Assembly (NCBI RefSeq): GCF_900116255.1
Contig: NZ_FPAI01000002.1
Span: forward strand, 145,349 to 209,348
Length of the DNA: 64,000 nucleotides
Source: Halolactibacillus miurensis
Lineage (GTDB): Bacteria; Bacillota; Bacilli; Bacillales; Amphibacillaceae
Reading direction: 5' to 3'
A program made the position numbers and the translations under genes. This document shows positions 1 through 8,094 of this stretch, one piece after another. The notes under the pieces were generated by a model. That model saw only the letters and a list, made by a program, of their open reading frames with translations. It was not told the origin of the DNA and made no database searches. Within the stretch, counting starts at the first letter, position 1. Every line of letters starts with the position of its first letter.

Positions 1-62
1 AATTAGGTAATGACGCTGGCATTATTGGCGGTGCTTACCTCGTTAAACAACATCAATCATAA
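1..62 (+). CDS. glcK: Glucokinase (ROK family), C-terminal end only
   Basis: The window opens inside a gene whose frame begins at base 3 and ends with TAA at 60-62. The last 19 residues start LGNDAGIIGGAYLVK, which matches the conserved C-terminus of ROK-family glucokinases; these phosphorylate glucose with ATP in the cytoplasm. In B. subtilis glcK also lies just before the yqgS lipoteichoic acid synthase gene, which agrees with what follows here. Only the tail is visible, so the call rests on a short motif plus synteny. Confidence 0.75.
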   Translation, partial: LGNDAGIIGGAYLVKQHQS

Positions 63-89
63 TGTAACCTTTTTAGGTAGGACAACGTC
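63..89 (+). promoter_or_regulatory. Candidate ECF-sigma promoter for the LTA synthase gene
   Basis: TGTAAC at 63-68 is followed after 17 bases by CGTC at 86-89. This is the AAC / CGWC pattern of ECF sigma factors (SigX, SigM, SigW types). A SigX-type gene pair with a similar promoter lies at the other end of the window. The start point would be near 96, leaving a leader of about 95 bases before the gene at 193. Short motifs, so only moderate support. Confidence 0.4.
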
Positions 90-173
90 TAACGAAGTAG
101 AGAACGATTTTACGGTTTGTTTACAAGTCTGTCATAATCGTTTAGTAGAGAAAAATATCGGGTAGTTAGACGT
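84..173. repeat. 10-bp perfect inverted repeat flanking the LTA synthase leader
   Basis: AACGTCTAAC at 84-93 and GTTAGACGTT at 164-173 are exact reverse complements. The left arm contains the CGTC of the candidate ECF promoter and the right arm ends just before the ribosome binding site (AAGGAGG). The arms could pair in the transcript or bind a dimeric regulator; nothing in the sequence decides between these. Confidence 0.4.
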
Positions 174-192
174 TAAGGAGGACAAGGTAACT

Positions 193-2055
193 ATGTTTAA
201 AAAACAACAAATAAATCAATTGTTCGTGATTGCCAGCTTGTTATTTGGTTTAAAGACGTACGTGATTTATCGCTTCTTATTTAATATAAATTTAGAAAAT
301 AGCATGCAAGAGATGATTCTTTTCATCAATCCATTCGTGACAGCCTTCTTTGTTTTTGCTTTATCCGTTTGGTTAAAGTCAAAAAACCAAGTCAAGTATA
401 TTAAAGTGGTGGCTGTATTAGGGTCCGTCATTTTATATTTGAATCTTATTTTTTATCGTAACTTCGGTGATTTCTTAACGATTCCGATTTTATTCCAAGG
501 GAGTAACGCAAAAGATTTAGGTTCAAGTGTGTTAAACCTAATCGAGTGGTATGACGTCTTGTTATTTACCGATATTGCAGCTATTTTTTATCTCGCTAAA
601 CCAAAAGTAGGTGCTGTGCATGTTATTGAAAAGATGCGTCCGAAACGAAAAAAATTAATTTTAAGTTTATCAATCGTATTTTTATTAGGAAACTATGTAC
701 TAGCGGAGATTGAGCGTCCACAATTATTACAGCGTGGATTTGACCGGGAGTACTTAGTTAAAAATATTGGGTTATTTAACTTTCACTTGTACGATATTGT
801 GCAACAATCAAAGTCTAAAGCTCAACGTGTATTAGCAGATGGTAACGAATTATCAGAAATTCTTACCTATATCGATGAAGAGACGACGGACACATCGGAA
901 ACGGATATGTACGGGATCGCGAAAGATAAAAATGTTATCTTTGTTTGGTTAGAGTCATTGCAAACATTTGTTATTAATAATGAATTGCATGGCGAAGAAA
1001 TTACGCCATTTTTAAATGATTTGATTGATGACAGTTATTATTTTGAAAACTTCTATCATCAAACTGCGCAAGGTAAAACATCTGATTCAGAATTTATTGC
1101 GGAAACATCACTCTATCCACTACCAAGTGGGGCGGTTTATTTTACGCACAGTGAAAATACGTATCAATCCCTTCCTGATATGTTAGGAGAGTCAGGTTAT
1201 AACACGTCTGTCTTTCATGCTAATAGCGGCAGTTTCTGGAATAGAAATGTCATGTATGAAAATTTAGGTGTTGATCATTTCTATGATGTTGCAGCGTATG
1301 ATGTGACAGATACGAACCAAGTTGGTTGGGGATTAAAAGATAAAGACTTCTTTAAACAATCCATGAAGTATTTAACAAGTTTAGAAGAACCTTATTATAC
1401 CCGGATGATTACTTTAACAAATCATCACCCATTTACGCTTGGCGAAGAAGATGCCACACTTGCACCATTTGACTCAAATTCTAAAACATTAAATTATTAC
1501 TTCCAAACCGTGCGGTATTTGGATGAATCGCTTGAATTATTCTTTGAAGAATTAAAGGCGTCAGGTGAATATGAGGACTCAGTTATTGTACTCATGGGTG
1601 ACCATTATGGTATTAGTGATTTCCATGATCGCTCAACAGCAAGTTATCTAGGAAAAGATGAGATTACGCCATTTGATCATATTCAGTTACAGCGCGTGCC
1701 GCTTTATATTCATATTCCTGGTGAAGAAGGCAAGGTCATTTCTGACATTGCTGGTCAGGTAGATATTAAGCCAACACTCCTTCATCTACTCGGGATCGAA
1801 GGAAGCAATGACATTAGTTTTGGTACGAATCTTTTTGGAGAAAACAGAAAAGATTTTATTGCCTTACGTGATGGTAGCTTTATAGCAGATGATGTCATCT
1901 ACACGAAAGATACGTTCTATGATCGTTCGACAGGTGAGATAATGGAAACGACCGATGACCTGCTTGAACTAAAAGAACGTGCACAACATGAATTAACGTA
2001 TTCAGATCAATTAATTTATGGTGATTTATTGCGTTTCCACGATTTAAATAAATAA
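193..2055 (+). CDS. ltaS: Lipoteichoic acid synthase family protein (LtaS/YqgS type)
   Basis: 620-residue membrane enzyme that polymerises glycerol phosphate from phosphatidylglycerol onto a glycolipid anchor outside the cell. About five transmembrane segments occupy residues 1-170, followed by an extracellular sulfatase-like domain. The expected catalytic and metal ligands are visible: Glu254 (WLESLQ), the nucleophile Thr296 (GKTSDSE), and Asp470-His471 (GDHYG). Length is normal for the family. The ATG at 193 follows AAGGAGG. By position after glcK it corresponds to B. subtilis yqgS, one of several LtaS paralogues, so whether this is the main LTA synthase or an accessory or primase-type paralogue is open. 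Confidence 0.9.
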   Translation: MFKKQQINQLFVIASLLFGLKTYVIYRFLFNINLENSMQEMILFINPFVTAFFVFALSVWLKSKNQVKYIKVVAVLGSVILYLNLIFYRNFGDFLTIPILFQGSNAKDLGSSVLNLIEWYDVLLFTDIAAIFYLAKPKVGAVHVIEKMRPKRKKLILSLSIVFLLGNYVLAEIERPQLLQRGFDREYLVKNIGLFNFHLYDIVQQSKSKAQRVLADGNELSEILTYIDEETTDTSETDMYGIAKDKNVIFVWLESLQTFVINNELHGEEITPFLNDLIDDSYYFENFYHQTAQGKTSDSEFIAETSLYPLPSGAVYFTHSENTYQSLPDMLGESGYNTSVFHANSGSFWNRNVMYENLGVDHFYDVAAYDVTDTNQVGWGLKDKDFFKQSMKYLTSLEEPYYTRMITLTNHHPFTLGEEDATLAPFDSNSKTLNYYFQTVRYLDESLELFFEELKASGEYEDSVIVLMGDHYGISDFHDRSTASYLGKDEITPFDHIQLQRVPLYIHIPGEEGKVISDIAGQVDIKPTLLHLLGIEGSNDISFGTNLFGENRKDFIALRDGSFIADDVIYTKDTFYDRSTGEIMETTDDLLELKERAQHELTYSDQLIYGDLLRFHDLNK

Positions 2056-2062
2056 CCTATCG

Positions 2063-2102
2063 AAAACCATCTGATAGACGAGTTGTCTCAGATGGTTTTC
2101 TT
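2063..2102 (+). terminator. Terminator after the LTA synthase gene
   Basis: AAAACCATCTGA at 2063-2074 pairs with TCAGATGGTTTT at 2088-2099, with a short inner helix in between; the 3' arm ends in a T-rich run. Confidence 0.8.
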
Positions 2103-2139
2103 GTGCTATTCTTGATAAAACAACAGAAGTAGAGGTGAA

Positions 2140-2760
2140 ATGATGGAGGTCAAGAAATATACGTTAGGTCAATTAGGAACCAACGGTTATTTACTAATGA
2201 ATGATGAAGATCTAGTAATTATTGATCCAGCTGGTGAACCGAATCGATTAATAAAAGAGATTGAGTCAATAAATATTAAACCAAAAGCTATTCTTTTAAC
2301 TCATGCACATTTTGACCATATTGGCGCACTTGACGCTTTGCGAGATGAGTATGGCGTGCCTGTCTACTTACATGCCAATGAACATGAATGGTTAGAGAAT
2401 CCGGCATTAAATGGTTCGAAGTATTTCCCAGTAAAAGAAGTGATCTGTCAACCGACAGATCACACCTTAAATGCGGGGCCGATGTCGATCGGTGATATGC
2501 ATTTTACTATTATTGAAACACCTGGTCATTCTCCAGGGGGTGTGGCATTTGTTTTTAACGAAGAGCGTTTAATTATCTCCGGTGATAGTCTCTTTCATCG
2601 GGGGATTGGTCGCACGGACTTACCGCTAGGGGATTATGATACGCTTATTCACACGATTAAAGAACAACTTTTTCATTTGCCAGACGATTATGTGGTATAT
2701 CCAGGTCATGGACCTGCAACCACCATTGGTGATGAAAAGAAATTAAATCCATTTGTATAA
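2140..2760 (+). CDS. yqgX: MBL-fold metallohydrolase (YqgX, glyoxalase II-like)
   Basis: 206-residue soluble metallo-beta-lactamase-fold hydrolase. The zinc motif HxHxDH is at residues 55-60 (THAHFDH), with further ligands in TPGHSPGG, SGDSLFHRGIGRTD and the terminal YPGHG. This short glyoxalase II-like form lacks the extra C-terminal helical domain of true hydroxyacylglutathione hydrolases, so a thioester substrate is likely but its identity cannot be read from sequence. The ATG at 2140 follows GAGGTG; a second ATG directly behind it is an alternative start. Single gene between two terminators, as in the B. subtilis yqg region. Confidence 0.88.
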   Translation: MMEVKKYTLGQLGTNGYLLMNDEDLVIIDPAGEPNRLIKEIESINIKPKAILLTHAHFDHIGALDALRDEYGVPVYLHANEHEWLENPALNGSKYFPVKEVICQPTDHTLNAGPMSIGDMHFTIIETPGHSPGGVAFVFNEERLIISGDSLFHRGIGRTDLPLGDYDTLIHTIKEQLFHLPDDYVVYPGHGPATTIGDEKKLNPFV

Positions 2761-2762
2761 TG

Positions 2763-2802
2763 AAAAGCACGCCATACAGTTACCTGTATGGCGTGCTTTT
2801 AT
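2763..2802. terminator. Bidirectional terminator between yqgX and comGG
   Basis: A perfect 17-bp stem (2763-2779 with 2784-2800) and a 4-base loop, A-rich before and T-rich after. It can end yqgX on the plus strand and the comG operon on the minus strand. Confidence 0.85.
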
Positions 2803-2861
2803 CGATGGATCGAATAGTAATGATCACGATCTCTTGCCTTCATGTATACGGGATGACATGA

Positions 2862-3248
2862 TCAATCAGTTAACCAGATCATTGCCTCTGGTAGCGCATA
2901 ATAGTAACGCATACTGAACGTATCTGTCGTTTGGCTGTCAATGTATAGTAGAGCTTGATTATTGATTTTAGATAAAGAATAACGCGTTGTTCCTGTAGGA
3001 AAGGTGAACTGGCCAAATTTGGCGGGGGGTACCTCTGTTTGATTGACTTGATTTAAAACAAGTTGATAGGTCATTTGATGAAGACTGTGATGGTTTAACT
3101 GGACACGTTCAAGTTCAGTGAATTGTTTTTCAGTTAAATAAACGGTTGTTAACGACGTTAATGATAATAACAACCCAATCACTACAAACAAAGCTAGAAT
3201 AGTCACTGAACCTTGATCATCTCGAAGTGAAGGGCACGATAGTGTCAT
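2862..3248 (-). CDS. comGG: Competence pseudopilus protein ComGG
   Basis: 128 residues, last gene of the comG operon. A single hydrophobic helix near the N-terminus (about residues 14-37) follows a degenerate prepilin-type junction (DDQGSVTILALF), as expected for ComGG, the least conserved minor pilin. It takes part in the pseudopilus that carries DNA across the wall during transformation. The ATG follows GAGGAGG nine bases upstream and lies inside the end of comGF, suggesting translational coupling. Identification rests mainly on operon position and the pilin-like N-terminus. Confidence 0.8.
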   Translation of the reverse strand: MTLSCPSLRDDQGSVTILALFVVIGLLLSLTSLTTVYLTEKQFTELERVQLNHHSLHQMTYQLVLNQVNQTEVPPAKFGQFTFPTGTTRYSLSKINNQALLYIDSQTTDTFSMRYYYALPEAMIWLTD

Positions 3249-3630
3249 AGAATAATGCCTCCTCAGTGGTTTTAATGATAATATCTATCTCCTCATCTTC
3301 AGTTACAGTAAAATCTTTGACGTCTCGCAACAGTATTTCGTGTCCTTGTCCATTCACTTGCCGCCTAATGAAGTTTTGATAATGTGTAATAGATACGAGG
3401 TCACCATTAAGTGTCGTCAAGTATAAGGTATTATTTATAATATAAGTGTCGCTACTCGTTTGTATTTCTTTTTCAAGCGTGCCCATGAATTGATATACTT
3501 GAAACGTTTGATAGCTAGAGGGAGGTTTCATGTAAGGAATAATCATCATAAGTAACATCATAAAAAGCATCGTTAGTTGAATGGTTAATAATAATTCAAT
3601 CATCGTAAACCCTTTGTTGTTTCGGTACAT
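3217..3630 (-). CDS. comGF: Competence minor pseudopilin ComGF
   Basis: 137 residues. A class III (prepilin) signal is clear: a short basic leader, then KGFTMIELLL with cleavage expected after Gly7 and Glu at position 5 of the mature protein, followed by a hydrophobic helix to about residue 30. Processing would be by ComC, which is not in this window. It overlaps comGE upstream and comGG downstream by about 30 bases each, typical of this tightly packed operon. Confidence 0.88.
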   Translation of the reverse strand: MYRNNKGFTMIELLLTIQLTMLFMMLLMMIIPYMKPPSSYQTFQVYQFMGTLEKEIQTSSDTYIINNTLYLTTLNGDLVSITHYQNFIRRQVNGQGHEILLRDVKDFTVTEDEEIDIIIKTTEEALFYDTIVPFTSR

Positions 3631-3940
3631 AATAGATAGTCATCACTTCCTTTTTATTACTTCGGTTTAAGTAGTGACCAGTAACTTTTACATAGTTGTC
3701 AATAGATTCGCGTTCGATCACGATCACATAGGAAGCCAGTGTAACAACCTCATCATATTCTTCAACTAATATATAGTCATAAAACTGATGATAGAGCGAC
3801 AGGCGTTCTCTTTCTATTGATTGTTGATAGGCAATTTTCTGTTGAAGTGGCAGGTGGATAAAGATGATCATCGTCAACAGAGTTAAGACAAACAAAGCTT
3901 CTAACAACAGAAAACCTTTAGTGTTCTTTAGAAGTGACAT
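3596..3940 (-). CDS. comGE: Competence minor pseudopilin ComGE
   Basis: 114 residues from the ATG at 3940, which follows AGGAAG. An upstream in-frame start would add 14 residues but lacks a good ribosome site and breaks the usual short prepilin leader. The N-terminus has KGFLLLEALF with cleavage expected after Gly9 and Glu at mature position 5, then a hydrophobic helix. Overlaps comGD by 23 bases. Length agrees with the B. subtilis protein (about 115). The rest is poorly conserved and has no other recognisable motif. Confidence 0.85.
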   Translation of the reverse strand: MSLLKNTKGFLLLEALFVLTLLTMIIFIHLPLQQKIAYQQSIERERLSLYHQFYDYILVEEYDEVVTLASYVIVIERESIDNYVKVTGHYLNRSNKKEVMTIYYVPKQQRVYDD

Positions 3941-4364
3941 AACATCTTCCTTTACCGAAAGGAAATACAATCGTATAAACATAATAATTGGTTTCTACCC
4001 TTATTGTTCCAGGCTCAAGAAATTGACCGTTTTTATTGAAGGCTAACTTATTTTTGGTTGATGCGAAAATGATACGCCAATCATCATCATAGGTTTTAGT
4101 AAATAGCGGCGGTTGCTTTGAATCAATGATGAGTGAATACCGATGATTAGATGAATCAAATTGAAGGTAAGGGCGATTATCCGAAAGACTGCTTCGTTTT
4201 TGGAGATACAAGAGATCCACCTCAAATTGTGTGTACCAACGGTTGAATGCCTGTTTGTCTTGTGATTTTTCGATAGGTTTAAAACCAAAAGAGAGTAAAA
4301 GTTGTATTACACTAAGGACAATAAGGACCTCAATAAGTGTAAAGCCACCTTGCGTTTTATTCAC
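3918..4364 (-). CDS. comGD: Competence minor pseudopilin ComGD
   Basis: 148 residues. Prepilin motif GGFTLIEVLIVLSV with cleavage expected after Gly7, then one hydrophobic helix and a globular beta-rich C-terminal part (GspH/ComGD type). The start overlaps the end of comGC by 8 bases and has only a weak ribosome site, so it probably depends on translation of comGC. Part of the complete comGA-GG set needed to assemble the transformation pseudopilus. Confidence 0.88.
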   Translation of the reverse strand: MNKTQGGFTLIEVLIVLSVIQLLLSFGFKPIEKSQDKQAFNRWYTQFEVDLLYLQKRSSLSDNRPYLQFDSSNHRYSLIIDSKQPPLFTKTYDDDWRIIFASTKNKLAFNKNGQFLEPGTIRVETNYYVYTIVFPFGKGRCYVTSKEH

Positions 4365-4692
4365 TTACAAGAGCCACTTTTTTATTCGAAGTATCAGTAA
4401 AGTCAATAGGCTTCGACGCACTGCCAATCAATTCGGCATCAATATAGTCATGTGAAACTAAATCATCTAAAGTTGACGGAAACTGTCCTTCATCTAAATA
4501 AAAGGCTTGAATTTGTGTGTTCACAAATCCGACTATAGCGTCATCAGACTTTCGGGTAATACTCTCTTGATGGTCAGCTAGTTTTGGTGTAATTAGGATG
4601 AGTAGTACAGCAATGATACTCATAACGATCAACATTTCAATGAGGGTGAATCCGTTGTTGTTTCTTAAATGTTTGTTTAAGTTTTTCAGCAT
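4357..4692 (-). CDS. comGC: Major competence pseudopilin ComGC
   Basis: 111 residues. The strongest prepilin signature of the operon: NNNGFTLIEMLIVMSIIAVLL, with cleavage after Gly14, phenylalanine at +1 and glutamate at +5. ComGC is the main subunit of the competence pseudopilus at the cell surface. The ATG follows AGGAGG. The globular part contains the conserved region ending in a Tyr-Leu-Asp-Glu-Gly-Gln-Pro-like stretch (FYLDEGQFP). Slightly longer than B. subtilis ComGC (98). Confidence 0.93.
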   Translation of the reverse strand: MLKNLNKHLRNNNGFTLIEMLIVMSIIAVLLILITPKLADHQESITRKSDDAIVGFVNTQIQAFYLDEGQFPSTLDDLVSHDYIDAELIGSASKPIDFTDTSNKKVALVSE

Positions 4693-4704
4693 GTTATTTT
4701 CCTC

Positions 4705-5754
4705 CTAAAGAGTATTCATCATCTCAACCATTGGCATCAGTAGCGACAAGTAAATGAGTACGATACTTAAGGCAATAATGGTAAAAATAATGGGTTGAAT
4801 CAAATGGATGGATTTTTCAATAGTGTTAGTGACATCTTCTATCGTCTCCGTCATATAAATATCTAGTGATGAACGGATCAAAGTTTGAGCTTCATAGTTT
4901 TGAAAGATATAGCTAAGTCTTTCGCTAAAGAATGGTTGAATGGCTAGACATTGATATAAGGTTTCGCCGTCATTTAGGTTGGCTAATAATTCGATCATCG
5001 TTTGATTAAGAATGGAAGACCGCTCTTGATTATGAATCAGCGTGAACGCTTCCTTCATTGAATACTGGGCATCGAGTAAATTCTTTAAATGATGGGCAAA
5101 GAAAAAACTCGTGTGGAGGCGAGTAAGACGAAAAGCAATAGGCAGGCGTAATAGTATGGTCATTAACTGATCGGGGGTGACTTTTTTGTAGATGAGGAAA
5201 GTCAAGATTATGAAAAGAATGAGCAAGACGATAACAATCTGAACGATGTGAAATAGTAAAGAGACACTAAAGATGGCCGTTTCAATCAGATCAGGCGTTT
5301 GGTGTGCGGTTTGAAATAACTGAAGAAAATTTGGATAAATATACATTTGAATAAAGTACAGCATGATAAGGAAGCCGAAAATAAGCACAAGTGGGTATCG
5401 AATGGTTTTAAGAAAGTGTTGTTTCAGTCTGTGTTGTTTGTCAATAAAAGTGATGGCCTGTATGATCCCGTCAGAAAGGTGGCCTCGCAACAGTCCGTAA
5501 TGTACATGTGTAATAAACTGTGGGTGAAACTGAATCTGTCTCAAAATATGATCAAGTGTGTCCCCATTACTGAGTCTTGCTAAGATGGTTTCTGCGACAT
5601 GATGGAAAGTTTTATTGAATTTCAACACGTGTAAGGCTTCTTTCATCGAGTAATTGGCTTCAAGTAATGTGGCCAAGCGCTTCATAAAAGATAATTGTTG
5701 CATTAAGGATAATGAGAGAATAGATTTACGTCTCTGAAATAAAGCCATAAGCAT
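4705..5754 (-). CDS. comGB: Competence pseudopilus membrane protein ComGB
   Basis: 349-residue polytopic membrane protein of the type II secretion F (GspF/PilC) family. Two copies of the GspF domain are visible, each with an LL-D/EA-x-YSMKEA stretch (near residues 30 and 220), separated and followed by hydrophobic segments at about 125-145, 165-190 and 320-345. It is the inner-membrane platform on which the ComGA ATPase works. The start overlaps comGA by 29 bases; an ATG six bases inside (5748) has better spacing from AAGGAAGG and is an equally plausible start. Confidence 0.9.
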   Translation of the reverse strand: MLMALFQRRKSILSLSLMQQLSFMKRLATLLEANYSMKEALHVLKFNKTFHHVAETILARLSNGDTLDHILRQIQFHPQFITHVHYGLLRGHLSDGIIQAITFIDKQHRLKQHFLKTIRYPLVLIFGFLIMLYFIQMYIYPNFLQLFQTAHQTPDLIETAIFSVSLLFHIVQIVIVLLILFIILTFLIYKKVTPDQLMTILLRLPIAFRLTRLHTSFFFAHHLKNLLDAQYSMKEAFTLIHNQERSSILNQTMIELLANLNDGETLYQCLAIQPFFSERLSYIFQNYEAQTLIRSSLDIYMTETIEDVTNTIEKSIHLIQPIIFTIIALSIVLIYLSLLMPMVEMMNTL

Positions 5755-6712
5755 ATGCCTTCCTTTTTAAGTCGGTAAAAGTTGGTTCTCTAAATGTATC
5801 GAGTGTGAAGTCATGGCAATAGGTTGTGAGATTATCGCCAGTTAAAAATTCAATGATAGCTGCACGATCATGGACGGGATGATGAAGGTTTAACAGTTGA
5901 GTGGCGCAAATCGCCAATAAGTTTTGTGTTAAATCAATCGGTTTAATACCCATCTCTATTAATCTGTGAATCGTTCCTTTGGCATCTTTGGCATGCAGGG
6001 TAGAAAAAACTAGATGACCAGTGTAAGCAGCATGAAATACGAAATCGGCTGTTTTCGCATCCCTAATCTCTCCGACCATTAAAATGTCAGGGTCATGTCG
6101 CAGTGCGGCTTTTAATCCTGTATGATAGGTCATGCCACTTTTTTCATTAATTTGGACTTGAACAAAATGATTTAAATCTTTTTCAATCGGGTCTTCTAAT
6201 GTGATGGTTTGGAACGATTGTTCTTTAAGAAGTGTGTCAATCAGGCTATACAGTAACGTCGTTTTTCCTGAGCCAGTCGGTCCAGTAAGTAAAATGATAC
6301 CGGATGTTTTTTTAATTAGGGAAGTTAATTTATTGACTTGGTTATTAAATAGTAGCAGTTGCTTTAGTGGTTTTATTTCATTATGAGGAAGGAGACGAAT
6401 CGCAAGAGATTCTTCTCGTTTAGCGGGTAATGTTGATAAACGTAAATCGATTTTCACTGTATTGACAAGCATAGTAACAACGCCATCTTGGGGCAACCTT
6501 TTTTCGCCAATATCCATTTGAGCTTGAAACTTTAAATAATTCAACAGCTGTAAGTAATGGTCCTTTGATATTGATTTGTACAAGTGTCTCTCGCCATGGA
6601 CGCGTAAATAGACGGCAGTGTCATGTTCTCTAGGTACAAAGTGGATATCTGACACGTTTTCTTTCACAGCGAACATAATCAATGCATTTAAAAATCGATC
6701 GGAACTATACAT
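5726..6712 (-). CDS. comGA: Competence traffic ATPase ComGA
   Basis: 328-residue GspE/PilB-type ATPase, first gene of the comG operon, driving pseudopilus assembly at the cytoplasmic face of the membrane. The N-terminal part holds the SDIHF and MDIGEKRLPQDG blocks; Walker A GPTGSGKTT is at about residues 144-152, followed by the Asp box (LEDPIE), Walker B region and His box (VGEIRDAKTADF, TGHLVFSTLHAKDA). The ATG is 8 bases after GGAGGTG. Slightly shorter than B. subtilis ComGA (356). No convincing ComK box was found upstream. Confidence 0.94.
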   Translation of the reverse strand: MYSSDRFLNALIMFAVKENVSDIHFVPREHDTAVYLRVHGERHLYKSISKDHYLQLLNYLKFQAQMDIGEKRLPQDGVVTMLVNTVKIDLRLSTLPAKREESLAIRLLPHNEIKPLKQLLLFNNQVNKLTSLIKKTSGIILLTGPTGSGKTTLLYSLIDTLLKEQSFQTITLEDPIEKDLNHFVQVQINEKSGMTYHTGLKAALRHDPDILMVGEIRDAKTADFVFHAAYTGHLVFSTLHAKDAKGTIHRLIEMGIKPIDLTQNLLAICATQLLNLHHPVHDRAAIIEFLTGDNLTTYCHDFTLDTFREPTFTDLKRKAYAYGFISET

Positions 6713-6903
6713 CTTTTCACCTCCAGTGACTTTAGATAATGTTGATTGTAATGGAAATGATGTAAAACAACAAGTCAGTGACTAACAGGTTAATTCAAAA
6801 AAAGGGTTGTAATTGATGATAAATTTCAGTGAGGTAGAATTTTTTTCGTAAAACTTGTATAATAATTCAGACAACTTATTGTTTTTGAAAGGTGTGAAAA
6901 TAC

Positions 6904-7422
6904 ATGACAGCCATCTATTTAGTAGGATTTATGGGAAGTGGCAAATCAACAGTCGGTCAATATTTAGCTGAGCTGACAGATTTACCTTTGATTGATTTAG
7001 ACCAAGTGATTGAACAAGAGGCGGATATGTCGATTAAAACGATGTTTAAGGAATATGGTGAGACTTATTTTAGACAATTAGAGCATGATTGCTTAATGCG
7101 AACACTAGGACAAGAGGGTATTATATCTACAGGTGGCGGTATTATTGAACGTGCGGATAACCGTGAATGGCTAAAAAAACAACAGGTCATCTTTTTAAAA
7201 GCGTCGTGGTCAGACATTGTTGAACGCTTAAAACATGACAACGATCGCCCACTTTGGCAACAAGGTTTAGCGGATAAAGAAAAGTTATTTTACCGTAGAC
7301 AACCGCTTTATGAGGAAGTAAGTCAACGTATCATTGATACGCATGGCAGCTCACCAGAACGTGTCGCTAAAATAATTGTAGAAAAAACTACTAATAAAAC
7401 AAGCAGCTCATCATTTAAATGA
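6904..7422 (+). CDS. aroK: Shikimate kinase
   Basis: 172 residues. Phosphorylates shikimate to shikimate 3-phosphate with ATP, in chorismate and aromatic amino acid synthesis. Walker A GFMGSGKS is at 8-15, the shikimate-binding region at 31-33 (DLD), Arg57 (FRQLE) and the GGG loop at 77-79; the lid region has DNDRPLW. Diverges from comGA with 191 bases between. The last codons and stop lie inside the arm of a long palindromic terminator, so the Ser-rich C-terminal tail is partly a by-product of that structure. B. subtilis has aroK (aroI) in the same neighbourhood. Confidence 0.93.
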   Translation: MTAIYLVGFMGSGKSTVGQYLAELTDLPLIDLDQVIEQEADMSIKTMFKEYGETYFRQLEHDCLMRTLGQEGIISTGGGIIERADNREWLKKQQVIFLKASWSDIVERLKHDNDRPLWQQGLADKEKLFYRRQPLYEEVSQRIIDTHGSSPERVAKIIVEKTTNKTSSSSFK

Positions 7423-7440
7423 TGAGCTGCTTGTTTTATT
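7393..7440. terminator. 48-base perfect palindrome, bidirectional terminator for aroK and yqhL
   Basis: Bases 7393-7416 are the exact reverse complement of 7417-7440, centred on TTTAAA. The arms are A-rich outside and GC-rich inside, so it works as an intrinsic terminator in both directions. It contains the stop codon of aroK and reaches the stop codon of the convergent yqhL. Confidence 0.85.
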
Positions 7441-7846
7441 ATTTTGATGATTTTTTAATTTTGCCTTTCCAGTCTTTATAGCCACCTTTTAAATCATATA
7501 ACTGTGTGTAGCCATTTTTATAAAGTAACCATGCCGCTCGTTGTGAGCGTGAGCCTGATTGACAGTAAAGATAGATAGGCATGTCTTTACGTAATTCTTT
7601 CATGCGTTGTTTTAACTGAGTAACAGGGACGTTTCTTGCGCCCCAAATATGACCGCCATCAAACTCTTTTTGTTCACGCACATCAATTAATTGTGCTTTT
7701 CTGTAACCTTCTCTAAACGCTTCCTCAGATAATGTCGTAAGAATTTTTTTGGTTTTGAAATAGCGATACAACGTGTAAGCAATATAAGCTACAGCAAGGG
7801 TGAGAAGTACTATCCAGTCCCAAGCAATCGCAAGTGTTAAGTTCAT
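7439..7846 (-). CDS. yqhL: Membrane-anchored rhodanese-like protein (YqhL)
   Basis: 135 residues. An N-terminal transmembrane helix (about 8-28) anchors a single rhodanese domain (about 38-130). The active-site loop has Cys95 in YCQSGSRS, and the CH2A-like block (LIDVREQKEFDGGHIWGARNVP) is intact, so sulfurtransferase activity is plausible; the physiological sulfur acceptor is unknown. The start follows GGGGAT. In B. subtilis yqhL adjoins the glycine-cleavage genes and lipM, neither of which is here. Confidence 0.85.
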   Translation of the reverse strand: MNLTLAIAWDWIVLLTLAVAYIAYTLYRYFKTKKILTTLSEEAFREGYRKAQLIDVREQKEFDGGHIWGARNVPVTQLKQRMKELRKDMPIYLYCQSGSRSQRAAWLLYKNGYTQLYDLKGGYKDWKGKIKKSSK

Positions 7847-8001
7847 AATTAAAATCCCCTTTTTTTCAGTCTGCGTCTATTATACGCCTTTTTAGATAAA
7901 AAGTGAACCGTTTTCTTTTGCATGGAAAGAGAACAAGCGTGTGACGCTTCTGTTTGGAAATATTTCATTTGATGTGGATTTAGACGCTTTCTCATGATTG
8001 T

Positions 8002-8032
8002 TTTACAAACAATGCTTTACTTATGCTAAAAT
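8002..8032 (+). promoter_or_regulatory. Candidate sigma-A promoter for mntR
   Basis: TTTACA at 8002-8007 and TAAAAT at 8027-8032, the latter preceded by TGC (extended -10). The 19-base spacer is long, which the extended -10 could offset. Confidence 0.4.
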
Positions 8033-8094
8033 AAAGTGGTAAGCTTAAAAGTACTGTCAACGTTATAGCATTGTTGAGAAAGTGAGGGATGATA

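Noticed and set aside
6713..6903. Possible ComK box before comGA
   Set aside because: Only AAAA-N5-TTGT type partial halves are found, with no second half at the right spacing.
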